Positions 20,925 through 29,833 of a DNA stretch of 64,000 nt are shown in pieces. The number at the start of each line of letters is the position of its first letter. Positions within the stretch are counted from its first letter, which is position 1. The notes below the pieces were generated by a model. It saw only the letters and a list, made by a program, of their open reading frames with translations. It did no database searches and had not been told where the DNA came from. A program made the position numbers and the translations under genes. This stretch comes from Rhodococcus oryzae (GTDB lineage Bacteria; Actinomycetota; Actinomycetes; Mycobacteriales; Mycobacteriaceae): NCBI RefSeq assembly GCF_005049235.1, contig NZ_SUMD01000007.1, positions 186,001 through 250,000 of the forward strand, given 5' to 3'.

Positions 20925-22108
20925 CAGTTCCCTCCCTCCGGGTAGACGCCCGCGTACAGCAGCTGGAAGACCTTGGGCATGTTCGTGCTGACCTTTGTGG
21001 ACGGCACGTACGGCACCGTCCCGGTGTCGGCGACGAGGAAGTTCGCGTTGCCGTCACGCTTGGGATCGAAGTCCGGCAGGCCCATGCAGTGCGGTCCACC
21101 GGACGCGTTCACCTTCGGCAGGTCCTTTGGGTAGGTGTACGGCTCGGTGCCGTAGATGAAGCTCGTGCTCAGCGCGACGCCCGGCTGCAGACCACCGAAG
21201 ATCTCGTTGGCCGCAGGAAGCGTCTTGGCCAGCCCGCTGAGCAGGCAGGCGATCGACGGTGAGTACTCACTGAGGAGCTCGGTCGTGGGCCGAAGGTCCG
21301 CCAACGCCTTCGTCAGGTTGGCTTCGTTCTCGGTGAGCACGCCGTTCGCGTTGTTCGCCAGACCGGTCACGTTCATCAGCAGCAGGTCCAGGTTCGCCTG
21401 CTCGTCGACGATGGTGCCGCTGGTCGCGGTCGCGTTGTCCAGCAGCCGCATCAGGTCCGGCGTCACGTCGGCGTACACATTGGTGACCGTCGCGGCGGCC
21501 TCCAGATCGCGCTGCAGCTGCGGCAGCGCAGGATTCACCTTCTTCAGGTACTGGTCGGTCTCCTCCAGCAGCTGGCCGAGCTGGTCACCGCGGCCATTGA
21601 GCGCCTCGGAGATCGCGCCGAGCGTGGCGTTGAGCTTCTCCGGCTCGATCTGCTGCAGCAGCGTCGACAGGTTCTCGAACAGGGTGTTGAACTCGACCGT
21701 CACCGAGTCGGCCTCGATGGTGGTGCCGGCCGAGAGCGAGCTCGACGACGGGTTCTCCGGCACAACGAAGTTGACGTACTTGGCACCGAACACGGTGGTG
21801 GACTTGATCTCCACCTGTGCGTTCGAGGGGATCAGGTGCATGGAGGCCGGATCCATCGCCAACTCGAGCTTGGCCTGGTCGCCCTCCTGCCCGATGGAGG
21901 CGACGCGACCGACCTGGACGCCGCGCATCTTCACCTTGGCGTCGGGGTCCATCACCAGACCGGCGCGGTCGGCGGTCACCGTCACCGGCTCACTGTCGGT
22001 GAAGCCGCCCGAGAACATCGTCAGCGCGACGGTCGCGACGCCGACAAGGCTGCCCACGAGCACCAGCGCGGCGACCTTCTTCTTCCATTTGGGTTCAGGT
22101 TCAGACAT
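20924..22108 (-). CDS. mce4A: Mce4A, envelope subunit of the Mce4 steroid importer
   Basis: 394 residues. N-terminal basic KWKKK and one hydrophobic anchor (about 12-33), then the Mce domain (about 40-120) with AKVKMRGVQVGRVASIGQEG, followed by a domain with VEFNTLFENLSTLLQQI and a C-terminal region with a conserved-looking GPHCMGLPDF segment. MceA proteins lead the mce block directly after the two YrbE permeases, as here. In M. tuberculosis and R. jostii the Mce4 system imports cholesterol using the MceG ATPase, which is encoded elsewhere and is not in this window. Confidence 0.93.
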   Translation of the reverse strand: MSEPEPKWKKKVAALVLVGSLVGVATVALTMFSGGFTDSEPVTVTADRAGLVMDPDAKVKMRGVQVGRVASIGQEGDQAKLELAMDPASMHLIPSNAQVEIKSTTVFGAKYVNFVVPENPSSSSLSAGTTIEADSVTVEFNTLFENLSTLLQQIEPEKLNATLGAISEALNGRGDQLGQLLEETDQYLKKVNPALPQLQRDLEAAATVTNVYADVTPDLMRLLDNATATSGTIVDEQANLDLLLMNVTGLANNANGVLTENEANLTKALADLRPTTELLSEYSPSIACLLSGLAKTLPAANEIFGGLQPGVALSTSFIYGTEPYTYPKDLPKVNASGGPHCMGLPDFDPKRDGNANFLVADTGTVPYVPSTKVSTNMPKVFQLLYAGVYPEGGN

Positions 22109-22113
22109 GCGCG

Positions 22114-22974
22114 CTATCCCGAGAGGTTGAAGTTGCCGGACCCACCGTAGATGGCGAGCGAGATGAGCAGCGTGACCGTGACCACCGCGATCAGCGAGGT
22201 CCGCACCGCATTACCGACCGCCACGCCAACGCCGACCGGACCGCCGCTGGCGTTGTACCCGTAGTAGGTGTGGATGAGCATGACGGCCAGCGCCATCACG
22301 ATCGCCTGAGCGAAGGACCAGAGGATGTCCGTCGGTATCAGGAACGTCGAGAAGTAGTGGTCGTAGACACCAGGCGACTGCCCATAAATCACGACCGTCG
22401 CGAATCGGCTGGCGATGAACGAGGCGGTCACGGCCAGCGCGTAGAGCGGCACGATCGCGATCATCCCCGCCATCACGCGGGTGCTCACCAGGTACGGAAT
22501 CGACGGGATCGCCATCACCTCGAGCGCGTCGATCTCCTCGGTGACCCGCATAGCACCCAGCTGTGCTGTGGAGCCGGCGCCGATGGTGGCGGCGAGCCCG
22601 ATGCCCGCGATGACCGGCGCGACGATGCGCACGTTGATGAAGGCGGCGAAGAAGCCGGTCAGGGCCTCGACACCGATGTTGCCGAGCGAGGCGAACCCCT
22701 GCACGGCGATGGTGCCACCTGCGAAGAGCGTTAGGAAGCCGACGATCACGACGGTGCCGCCGATCACGGCGAGCGCGCCGGTACCCATGCTGATCTCGGC
22801 GATCAGCCGGATCGTCTCTTTCCGGTAGTGGATGAACGCGCGCGGGGCCGAGGCGACCGCCCGCCAGTAGAACAGTGCCTGGTCACCGATGCCGTCGATC
22901 GAACCGGAGAATTTGCCGATCCGCTTCCTGGTCCCACGGAAGCGCCCTGTCAGTGCGAATGCCATCCCCGTCAC
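22114..22974 (-). CDS. yrbE4B: YrbE4B, MlaE-family permease of the Mce4 importer
   Basis: 286 residues, an integral membrane protein of the YrbE/MlaE ABC-permease family. There are about five or six hydrophobic stretches (66-90, 110-130, 165-190, 215-235, 255-280). The family's conserved cytoplasmic loop reads RVTEEIDALEVMAI with the Glu pair at about 146-147, the predicted contact to the MceG ATPase. The GTG at 22974 overlaps the yrbE4A stop; an ATG three codons later is an alternative. It pairs with YrbE4A to form the inner-membrane channel. Confidence 0.92.
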   Translation of the reverse strand: MTGMAFALTGRFRGTRKRIGKFSGSIDGIGDQALFYWRAVASAPRAFIHYRKETIRLIAEISMGTGALAVIGGTVVIVGFLTLFAGGTIAVQGFASLGNIGVEALTGFFAAFINVRIVAPVIAGIGLAATIGAGSTAQLGAMRVTEEIDALEVMAIPSIPYLVSTRVMAGMIAIVPLYALAVTASFIASRFATVVIYGQSPGVYDHYFSTFLIPTDILWSFAQAIVMALAVMLIHTYYGYNASGGPVGVGVAVGNAVRTSLIAVVTVTLLISLAIYGGSGNFNLSG

Positions 22975-23735
22975 CCCGCCGTCAGCTTGACACCGACGGC
23001 GGTGACGAGAACGTTCACCACGAACAGCGCCATGAACGCGAAGACGACCGTCTGGTTCACCGCGTCACCCACACTCTTTGCGCCACCCTTTACGTTGAGC
23101 CCCAGGAAGCAGGCGACAAGGCCCGCGATCATGCCGAACAAACCGGCCTTGAGCTGCGAGAGCATCAGCTCACCGAAGCCGGTCAGCAGGGTGATCCCGT
23201 TGATGAAGGCGCCGGGGTTCACGTCCTGCAGGAAGACAGAGAAGACGAAGCCGCCGACGATGCCGATGGTGGACACCAGCCCGTTGAGGAGCAGGGCGAC
23301 CACCGTCGAGGCGAGCACCCGAGGCACGACCAGTCGGTGGATCGGGTTGATACCGAGCACCTTCATCGCGTCGATCTCTTCGCGAATGGTTCGCGCGGCG
23401 AGGTCGGCGCAGATCGCGGTGGCGCCAGCACCGGCGACGATCAGCACGGTGACCATCGGCCCCACCTGGGTGACCGCGCCGAGCGCGGTGCCCGCGCCGC
23501 TGAGGTCGGCAGCGCCGATCTCGCGCAGCAGGACGTTGATCGTGAAGACCACCAGCACAGTGAACGGGATGGCGACGAGCACCGTCGGCACCATCGACAC
23601 CCGGGCCACGAACCAGGCCTGGTCTACGAATTCACGGCGCTGGAAAGGCCGCCTGCCCATCGCCTTGAAGGTCTCCCCCGCCATCGCGAAGAAGCCGCCC
23701 ACGGCGCGCAGCGGCACCAGAAGGAGGTCATCCAT
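22971..23735 (-). CDS. yrbE4A: YrbE4A, MlaE-family permease of the Mce4 importer
   Basis: 254 residues, the first gene of the mce4 operon. Hydrophobic helices occur at about 47-72, 92-112, 140-165, 185-210 and 228-250, and the permease loop TIREEIDAMKVLGI carries the Glu pair at 119-120. GAGGAGG lies 4 nt before the ATG, so the start is firm. A KstR-like palindrome stands 88 nt upstream (23823-23836), so the whole mce4 operon is probably derepressed by steroid-CoA intermediates. Confidence 0.92.
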   Translation of the reverse strand: MDDLLLVPLRAVGGFFAMAGETFKAMGRRPFQRREFVDQAWFVARVSMVPTVLVAIPFTVLVVFTINVLLREIGAADLSGAGTALGAVTQVGPMVTVLIVAGAGATAICADLAARTIREEIDAMKVLGINPIHRLVVPRVLASTVVALLLNGLVSTIGIVGGFVFSVFLQDVNPGAFINGITLLTGFGELMLSQLKAGLFGMIAGLVACFLGLNVKGGAKSVGDAVNQTVVFAFMALFVVNVLVTAVGVKLTAG

Positions 23736-23822
23736 CGTGCCTCCTCGTCAGTGTTCTCGCGCAGGGCACCGCGGAGGAGATGCGAAATCCCCCCGGATGC
23801 CTGTGATCCAGGTCATACTAAC

Positions 23823-23836
23823 TAGAACGTGTTCAC
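23823..23836. promoter_or_regulatory. KstR-type operator of the mce4 operon
   Basis: TAGAACGTGTTCAC fits TnnAACnnGTTnnA except at the last position. It is 88 nt upstream of the yrbE4A ATG. KstR is the TetR-type repressor of cholesterol uptake and side-chain genes in this order. Confidence 0.75.
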
Positions 23837-23896
23837 CTGTCAAAGGTGTTCCCCTCCGGACGCATCGGTGCTGGTCAACTCATACCACCGGGAGGG

Positions 23897-23948
23897 CGAA
23901 CCCGGCGGCCGGGCACCCGTGTTCAGCGGGGCCCGGCCGGCGGGTTCG
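23897..23948. terminator. Large inverted repeat, possible terminator of hsd4A transcript
   Basis: Eighteen-base arms (23897-23914 and 23931-23948) pair with one mismatch around a 16-nt loop and are almost pure G+C. There is no T-run. It lies about 350 nt after the hsd4A stop and upstream of the mce4 operator. Confidence 0.45.
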
Positions 23949-24299
23949 GCGGTCGGTGGTGCAGGCCAGGAGCGGGGCTCCGAGCATGCGACCTCCGGCC
24001 ACGTTGACTCCCTTTGTCTTTCATCGATCACGTGCCTGGTGAGTCCCGATGGTCACCGACCACGACATCGAGTATCCACACAAGTGCGAAGGTTCTCCCC
24101 CCACGCTCGTTCGGCCACTCGGGCTCGTGCCGCGACCACTCCGGGACTCGTCCCCACCCCACCCGGACGTGCGGAAATCTAGAACACGTGCTCATCATTG
24201 TCGGGGCAGGTCAAACCCACCCCGGCCATCATCTTCACCCAGCAGGCCCGCCTGCGTGCCGAAATTCGCACGTTTCTCAGGTACGGCCGAATGCGCAGG

Positions 24300-25211
24300 T
24301 CAGCCGAGCGACTTGACCGCTTCGGTCGCCGCGAACATCCGAGCCGGATCGCGCCCGTCGAAGTAGCCGCCGAGCGAGTCCGCGAGGCCCTCGGGGGTCC
24401 ACACCGCATCGGGCGAATCGAATCGCTGCTCGACGACCGGCGCGGCCATGAGCGCCACCATCGGTCCGTAGACGATGAAGACCTGGCCGTTGATGGCGTC
24501 GGCGGCGGGCGAGGCCAGGTACGACACCAGGTTCACGACGTGCTCGGGCGAGAGAGGATCGGTGCCGTCCTCGGGTGCGTCACCGAAGACGTTCTCGGTC
24601 ATCGCCGTGCGTGCGCGCGGGCAGATCGCGTTGGCGCGAACGCCGTAGCGCTCGAGACCGCGCGCCGCGGACAGGGTGAGGGCGGTGATGCCCGCCTTGG
24701 CCGCACCGTAGTTCGGCTGTCCGGCCGGGCCGAGCAGGCCGGCCTCGGACGACGTGTTGATCAGACGGCCGTAGACCGGTGCGCCCGCCGCCTTCGACTC
24801 GGCGCGCCAGTGCACCGCCGCGTTGCGGCACAGCAGGAAGTGGCCACGCAGGTGGACCTTGAGAACGAGGTCCCAGTCCTCGTCGGACATGCTGAACAGC
24901 ATCTTGTCCCGCACGATGCCCGCGTTGTTGACGACGATGTCGACGCCGCCTGCCTGCTGGGCGGCCTCCATCAGCGCATCCGCGGTGGCGCGCTCGCCGA
25001 TGTCGCCGGGAATGAACACCGCCTTGCCACCGAGGGTCTGGATCTCGTCGAGGACCGCATCGGCGTTCTCGTTGGCCACCAGATCGTTGATGACGACGTT
25101 CGCGCCCGCCTTGGCGAGGCCGATCGCCTCGGCCTTGCCGAGACCCGACGCTCCACCGGTCACGATTGCGACCTTGCCGTCCAGACTTACCTCGCGACTA
25201 GTCAAACTCAC
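24300..25211 (-). CDS. hsd4A: Hsd4A-type short-chain dehydrogenase (17beta-hydroxysteroid / beta-hydroxyacyl-CoA dehydrogenase)
   Basis: About 303 residues. The Rossmann motif is TGGASGLG near residues 18-25, the NNAG motif follows, then the catalytic Ser in INTSSEAG and Tyr-xxx-Lys in NYGAAKAG. An extra ~50-residue C-terminal tail matches the length of Rv3502c. In related bacteria this enzyme oxidises both 17beta-hydroxysteroids and the 22-hydroxy-CoA intermediate of side-chain beta-oxidation. I chose the GTG at 25211 because GAAGG is 5 nt upstream; the GTG one codon earlier is too close. A KstR-type site is 70 nt upstream. Its place between mce4 and the ferredoxin matches M. tuberculosis. 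Confidence 0.88.
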   Translation of the reverse strand: MSLTSREVSLDGKVAIVTGGASGLGKAEAIGLAKAGANVVINDLVANENADAVLDEIQTLGGKAVFIPGDIGERATADALMEAAQQAGGVDIVVNNAGIVRDKMLFSMSDEDWDLVLKVHLRGHFLLCRNAAVHWRAESKAAGAPVYGRLINTSSEAGLLGPAGQPNYGAAKAGITALTLSAARGLERYGVRANAICPRARTAMTENVFGDAPEDGTDPLSPEHVVNLVSYLASPAADAINGQVFIVYGPMVALMAAPVVEQRFDSPDAVWTPEGLADSLGGYFDGRDPARMFAATEAVKSLG

Positions 25212-25281
25212 CACTGCCTTCGTGATTTCGATGCGGCCCCCGGAGCGGGTTCCGCCGTCACATCCGTGACGGCGCTCACTC

Positions 25282-25295
25282 TAGAACGTGTTCTT
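25282..25295. promoter_or_regulatory. KstR-type operator of hsd4A
   Basis: TAGAACGTGTTCTT matches TAGAACnnGTTCTA at 11 of 12 fixed positions. It lies between the ferredoxin stop and hsd4A, so hsd4A has its own regulated promoter. Confidence 0.78.
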
Positions 25296-25312
25296 ATTCC
25301 CGGCAAGAACAG

Positions 25313-25504
25313 TTAGCGCTCGAGGGTCAGTGCAGCGCGCGGGCACTGGGCGACCGACTCCTCCAACTTGGCCACCGAATCGGCGTCGTCACCGGGCTGG
25401 GTGATCACCAGTTCGTCATCGTCCGTCAGATCGAAGATGTCCGGCGCGATGCCGACGCAGACACCGTTCGCCTCACAGCGATCCCTATCGACCTTGACCT
25501 CCAT
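25313..25504 (-). CDS. fdxD: 3Fe-4S ferredoxin of the cholesterol regulon
   Basis: 63 residues, a small monocluster ferredoxin. Cysteines 10, 16 and 54 (C-x5-C, then CP near the end) are the three ligands of a [3Fe-4S] cluster; the position that would give a fourth ligand is not Cys. Such ferredoxins feed electrons to P450s, and CYP125 and CYP142 in this window are natural clients. GAGG lies 7 nt before the ATG. The position next to hsd4A and divergent from fadE26 matches Rv3503c (fdxD). A perfect KstR-type palindrome lies 85 nt upstream. Confidence 0.9.
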   Translation of the reverse strand: MEVKVDRDRCEANGVCVGIAPDIFDLTDDDELVITQPGDDADSVAKLEESVAQCPRAALTLER

Positions 25505-25588
25505 GAATGAACCTCACTTCTCGTTCGAATCGACGTCTGCGGCACGCGTGTCTATGGGCTGGACCCGCGGGCAGATCCAGCATAAGAC

Positions 25589-25602
25589 TAGAACCCGTTC
25601 CA
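25589..25602. promoter_or_regulatory. KstR-type operator of the ferredoxin gene
   Basis: TAGAACCCGTTCCA is a full match to TnnAACnnGTTnnA. It lies between divergent fdxD and fadE26, nearer fdxD. Confidence 0.8.
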
Positions 25603-25698
25603 CTCCTGTGCAATGATGCGAAAAACCCATAGTGACGGGCCGAAAGTGCGTCTCGCCAGCTCGGCCGATCGCAACCAGATAACGGCACCAAAACAGAC

Positions 25699-25712
25699 TA
25701 GAACCTGTGTCA
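25699..25712. promoter_or_regulatory. KstR-type operator of fadE26
   Basis: TAGAACCTGTGTCA matches with one core change (GTG for GTT). It ends 18 nt before the fadE26 ATG, with the ribosome site GGAGAGG between them. Confidence 0.65.
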
Positions 25713-25730
25713 GAGACCGGAGAGGTACCG

Positions 25731-26906
25731 ATGCAAATCACCTACAGCGCCGAGCAGCAGAAGCTGCGGGAGGAGCTGCGCGCCTATTTCGCGAAGCTCA
25801 TCACTCCCGAGCGTCGCGAAGCGCTCAACGCCCAGACCGGCGAGTACGGCTCGGGCACCGTCTACCGCGACGTCGTGCGCGAGATGGGCAAGGACGGCTG
25901 GCTCACGCTCGGCTGGCCCAAGGAGTACGGCGGACAGGAGCGGTCGCCGATCGACCAGCTGATCTTCACCGACGAGGCTGCGATCGCCGGCGCCCCGGTG
26001 CCGTTCCTCACGATCAACTCCGTCGCGCCGACCATCATGCATTACGGCTCGGAGGAGCAGAAGAAGTTCTTCCTGCCCAAGATCTCCTCGGGTGAGGTGC
26101 ACTTCTCCATCGGGTACTCCGAGCCCGGCGCGGGCACGGACCTGGCCAGCCTGCGGACCACCGCGGTCAAGGACGGCGACGACTACGTCATCAACGGCCA
26201 GAAGATGTGGACGAGCCTGATCGCGTACGCGGACTACGTGTGGCTCGCCGTCCGCACCGACCCGAATGTCAAGAAGCACAAGGGCATCAGCATGCTGATC
26301 GTCCCGACGACCGCCGAGGGATTCTCCTACACCCCGGTGCACACCATGGCCGGTCCGGACACCAGCGCCACCTACTACCAGGACGTGCGCGTCCCGTCGT
26401 CCGCATTGGTCGGCGAGGAGAACGGCGGCTGGGGGCTGATGACCAATCAGCTCAACCACGAACGGGTCGCGCTGGTCTCCGCCGCGCAGATCCAGGGCGC
26501 GCTGCGCGACACCATCGAGTGGGCGCAGAACACCAAGCTGGCCGACGGCCGTCGCGTCATCGACCAGGAGTGGGTGCAGATCAACCTCGCCCGGGTGCAC
26601 GCCAAGGTCGAGTACCTCAAGCTGCTGAACTGGGAGGTGTCCTCCGCGGAGGCCCCGAGCAAGGGCGACGCGTCGGCATGCAAGGTCTTCGGCACCGAGT
26701 TCGCGACCGAGGCGTACCGACTGCTCATGGAGGTCCTCGGCCCCCTGGCATACCTGCGGCAGGACTCGAAGGGCGTCGCCGTCCGCGGCCGCCTCGAGCG
26801 TTGGCACCGTTCCGCCCTGATCCTGACCTTCGGCGGCGGCACCAACGAGGTGCAGCGCGACATCCTCGCCATGACGGCGCTGGGCCAGCCGCCCGCCAAG
26901 CGGTGA
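25731..26906 (+). CDS. fadE26: Acyl-CoA dehydrogenase FadE26 (ChsE4), steroid side-chain
   Basis: 391 residues from the ATG at 25731, chosen because GGAGAGG precedes it and the N-terminus MQITYS aligns with known FadE26 starts; a GTG eight codons earlier lacks a site. Acyl-CoA dehydrogenase signatures are GYSEPGAGTDLASLR (about 128-142), INGQKMWTS and the C-terminal GGGTNEVQRDI. Glu244 in LNHERVAL is in the place of the catalytic base of ChsE4. With FadE27 it forms an alpha2beta2 enzyme that dehydrogenates steroid side-chain CoA thioesters (C8 and C5 side chains). The catalytic and FAD-binding residues are shared between the two subunits. First gene of fadE26-fadE27-fadD17. Confidence 0.92.
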   Translation: MQITYSAEQQKLREELRAYFAKLITPERREALNAQTGEYGSGTVYRDVVREMGKDGWLTLGWPKEYGGQERSPIDQLIFTDEAAIAGAPVPFLTINSVAPTIMHYGSEEQKKFFLPKISSGEVHFSIGYSEPGAGTDLASLRTTAVKDGDDYVINGQKMWTSLIAYADYVWLAVRTDPNVKKHKGISMLIVPTTAEGFSYTPVHTMAGPDTSATYYQDVRVPSSALVGEENGGWGLMTNQLNHERVALVSAAQIQGALRDTIEWAQNTKLADGRRVIDQEWVQINLARVHAKVEYLKLLNWEVSSAEAPSKGDASACKVFGTEFATEAYRLLMEVLGPLAYLRQDSKGVAVRGRLERWHRSALILTFGGGTNEVQRDILAMTALGQPPAKR

Positions 26907-26975
26907 CTACCACCGCCCACCAGGCGCTGACCCCGGCCCCCATCCTGCGCTGACCGCGCGAGTCAAAGGAACATC

Positions 26976-28094
26976 ATGGATTTCAGCCACACAGAGGCCC
27001 AGCAGGACCTCGAACAACTCACCCGGAGCATCGCCGAGAAGCTCACCACCAACGACCGCCTGCGCGAACTGGACGCCGCCGAGGACCGCTTCGACGACAA
27101 GCTCTGGCAGGCCCTCGCCGATGCGGGCGTGCTCGCGGCGGCACTGCCCGAGTCGGTCGGCGGCGGCGGCTTCGGCATCCTCGAACAATGCAGCGTGCTG
27201 CGCGAACTGGGCCGGCCCCTCGCGGCCGTGCCGTACCTGTCCTCGATCGTCCTCGCCGCGTCGGCCCTCGCCGAGTTCGGTGACGACGCCCAGCGCGAGT
27301 GGGCGCAGCGCGCGGGAGCGGGTGAGGCCATCCTGACCGTCGCCCTCGCCGAGGAGCTCAACGACAACCCGGCCAAGCCGGTGACCACGGCGGTCCGCAG
27401 CGGCGACGAGTGGCTGCTGACCGGCACCAAGATCACCGTGCCCGCGGCCGCTTTCGCGGACCTGATCCTGGTTCCCGCCACCACGCCCGAGGGTGTCGCG
27501 GTGTTCCTGGTGCAGCCGTCCGACGCCGGGGTCACCATCGACCGCCAGCGCGTCACCGACTTCAGCGCCGAGTCGATCGTCGAGCTGGCCGGCACCAAGC
27601 TCGGAGCGGACCGGCTGCTCGGCAGCCCCGAGAACGGCGCCGAGATCGTGGACTGGATCCTGGCCCGCGCCGCGGTCGCGCTGAGCGCGACCCAGCTCGG
27701 CACCCTGGAGCGGGCCCTGGAACTGGTCGCGGAGTACGCGCGCGAGCGGGTCCAGTTCGACCGCCCGATCGGCAGCTTCCAGGCCGTCACCCAGCGCCTC
27801 GCCGACGCCTTCATCGACGTCAAGGGCGTCCGGTCCACGCTGTGGCAGGCCGCCTGGCGGCTCAGCGAGAACCTGCCCGCCGAGGAAGAGGTCCGGACCG
27901 CGAAGTTCTGGGCGGCCGATGCGGGCCACCGCGTCGCGCACACCGTGATCCACATCCACGGCGGCGTCGGTCTCGACCGCGACCACCCGGTGCACCGGTA
28001 CTTCCTGGCTGCCAAGCACAACGAGTTCGCACTGGGCTCGGCCACCGAGCAGTTGCGCAGGCTGGGACAGATCCTCGCCGACGTGCCTGCCTGA
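26976..28094 (+). CDS. fadE27: Acyl-CoA dehydrogenase FadE27 (ChsE5), partner of FadE26
   Basis: 372 residues. N-terminal MDFSHTEAQQDL and a C-terminal HGGVGLDRDHPVHRYF belong to the acyl-CoA dehydrogenase fold. The position of the catalytic Glu reads AAVALSATQLG, with no Glu, which fits the non-catalytic ChsE5 half of the FadE26-FadE27 heterotetramer. AAAGGA lies 5 nt before the ATG. It is 69 nt downstream of fadE26 on the same strand, so expression in step with its partner is expected. Confidence 0.92.
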   Translation: MDFSHTEAQQDLEQLTRSIAEKLTTNDRLRELDAAEDRFDDKLWQALADAGVLAAALPESVGGGGFGILEQCSVLRELGRPLAAVPYLSSIVLAASALAEFGDDAQREWAQRAGAGEAILTVALAEELNDNPAKPVTTAVRSGDEWLLTGTKITVPAAAFADLILVPATTPEGVAVFLVQPSDAGVTIDRQRVTDFSAESIVELAGTKLGADRLLGSPENGAEIVDWILARAAVALSATQLGTLERALELVAEYARERVQFDRPIGSFQAVTQRLADAFIDVKGVRSTLWQAAWRLSENLPAEEEVRTAKFWAADAGHRVAHTVIHIHGGVGLDRDHPVHRYFLAAKHNEFALGSATEQLRRLGQILADVPA

Positions 28095-28109
28095 ACCTAG
28101 GCTGCACAC

Positions 28110-29732
28110 ATGACGACCGCGATGCCCACCGTCACCGATCTGTTGCTCCGGCTTCGAGACGACGACGACCACGGAATTCTGTTCGAGGACAAGAGAATTC
28201 CGTGGTCCGAACACGTCGTACTCAGCGCCGGTCTGGCGGCGGGATTTGCGGCCCTGTTCGACCCGGCAGCACCCCGACACGTCGGGGTGCTGCTGGACAA
28301 CGTTCCCGAGTTCTCCCTCCTGCTCGGCGCCGCAGCGCTGGGCGGATCGGTCGTGGTCGGCCTGAACACCACCCGGCGCGGCGAGGCGCTCGCAGGCGAT
28401 ATCGCGCGCGCCGACTGCCAGGTGGTGGTCACCGACACCGAGCGTCTCGCTCTGCTCGACGGCCTCGACCTGGGCGGCGTCCGGGTCCTCACCATCGACG
28501 GTCCCGAGTGGTCGGATCTGCTTGCCGCGCACCGTGGCAGCGCCCCGCCCTCGCCCTCTCCCGCAGGCGACGACCTGTTCATGCTGATCTTCACCTCCGG
28601 CACCAGCGGGAATCCGAAGGCGGTCCGGGTGACCCACCGCATGGTGGCCGGGCCCGGCATCATGCTCGCCGAACGGTTCGGGCTGTCGGCCGCCGACACC
28701 GCCTACATCTCGATGCCGATGTTCCACTCGGGCGCGGTGATGGCCTGTTGGGCTGTCGCCGTCGCCGTCGGCGCCGATCTCGCATTGCGCCGCAAGTTCT
28801 CCGCGTCCCAGTTCATCCCGGACGTCCGGCGGTTCGGCGCCACCTACGCGCACTACGTCGGCAAGCCCCTCGCCTACGTACTGGCCACCCCCGAGGCGGC
28901 CGACGACGCCGACAACCCGTTGAAGGTGCTCTACGGCAACGAGGGGTCCCCGTCCTCGATCGCCGAGTTCGGGCGCCGGTTCGATGTCCGGGTGGTCGAC
29001 GGGTTCGGTTCCACCGAGGGCGGCGTGCTGATCCCCCGGAGCCCGGGCACCCCCGTCGGCGCCCTCGGCCTGCTCCCCGCGGGCATCGAGGTGCTCGATC
29101 CGGACACCGGGGTCCGGTGCCCAGCCGCGGAGTTCGACGCCGCCGGGCGGATCGTCAACGCGGACGTCGCGACCGGCGAGCTGGTGAACACCGCGGGCAC
29201 CGGGAGCTTCGCGGGGTACTACAAGAATCCCGAGGCCGAGGCCGAGCGGGTGCGGAACGGCCAGTACTGGAGCGGCGACCTGGGCTACCGGGACTCCGAG
29301 GGCTTCGTGTACTTCGCCGGCCGCAGCTCCGGCTGGATGCGGGTCGACGGTGAGAACCTCGGCACCGCGCCCATCGAGCAGATCCTCGGCAGGCATCCCC
29401 ACGTCGGCGAGGTCGCCGCCTACGGGGTTCCGGACCCCGAGGTCGGCGACCGGGTGGCGGTCGCGCTGGTGGCGACGAGCGACTTCGACATCGCCGACTT
29501 CTCCCGCTTCCTCGGCGCCCAGTCGGATCTCGGGCCGAAGCAGGTGCCGAGCTTCGTCCGGGTCTGCACGGACCTGCCCCGCACGGCCACCTACAAGGTC
29601 CTCGGACGCACCCTCAGCGCCGAGCGCTGGCACTGCGCCGATCCGGTCTGGTACCGCGCTCCCGGTGGTGTCGACTTCGAACCCGTGACCCCGGAGCAGC
29701 GGGCGAAGCTCGACGCCGAGCTGAACTCCTAG
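28110..29732 (+). CDS. fadD17: Steroid acyl-CoA ligase FadD17
   Basis: 540 residues, adenylate-forming acyl-CoA synthetase. The AMP-binding P-loop reads MLIFTSGTSGNPKAVRVTHR at about 158-177; GFGSTEGG and the hinge DLGYRDSEG follow. By position after fadE27 it corresponds to FadD17 (Rv3506), which activates steroids with shortened (C24-type) side chains. The ribosome site is weak. A long perfect hairpin follows the stop, so fadE26-fadE27-fadD17 forms one transcription unit. Confidence 0.87.
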   Translation: MTTAMPTVTDLLLRLRDDDDHGILFEDKRIPWSEHVVLSAGLAAGFAALFDPAAPRHVGVLLDNVPEFSLLLGAAALGGSVVVGLNTTRRGEALAGDIARADCQVVVTDTERLALLDGLDLGGVRVLTIDGPEWSDLLAAHRGSAPPSPSPAGDDLFMLIFTSGTSGNPKAVRVTHRMVAGPGIMLAERFGLSAADTAYISMPMFHSGAVMACWAVAVAVGADLALRRKFSASQFIPDVRRFGATYAHYVGKPLAYVLATPEAADDADNPLKVLYGNEGSPSSIAEFGRRFDVRVVDGFGSTEGGVLIPRSPGTPVGALGLLPAGIEVLDPDTGVRCPAAEFDAAGRIVNADVATGELVNTAGTGSFAGYYKNPEAEAERVRNGQYWSGDLGYRDSEGFVYFAGRSSGWMRVDGENLGTAPIEQILGRHPHVGEVAAYGVPDPEVGDRVAVALVATSDFDIADFSRFLGAQSDLGPKQVPSFVRVCTDLPRTATYKVLGRTLSAERWHCADPVWYRAPGGVDFEPVTPEQRAKLDAELNS

Positions 29733-29757
29733 AGCTCGTCCGGCGGTTCCGGAGACA

Positions 29758-29798
29758 ACACGAAGGCCGGGTACGAAATTCGTACCCGGCCTTCGTGT
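29758..29798. terminator. Bidirectional hairpin between fadD17 and the nitronate monooxygenase-like gene
   Basis: Perfect 18-bp arms (29758-29775 and 29781-29798) around AAATT, located between two convergent genes. Confidence 0.85.
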
Positions 29799-29833
29799 GT
29801 GGCCTAGCTGTCCGACGCCCGTGGGCGCCGCAC

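Larger units (their letters stand above)
23736..24299. other. 564-bp intergenic region upstream of the mce4 operon
   Basis: No gene supported. It holds the mce4 promoter with its KstR-like site at 23823-23836, a large inverted repeat at 23897-23948, and about 350 nt of otherwise featureless DNA downstream of hsd4A. A TAGAACACGTGCTC sequence at 24180 is a poor KstR match. Confidence 0.5.

Noticed and set aside
24180-24193. KstR-like sequence TAGAACACGTGCTC downstream of hsd4A
   Set aside because: The second half reads GTGCTC instead of GTTCTA, and no gene starts nearby.
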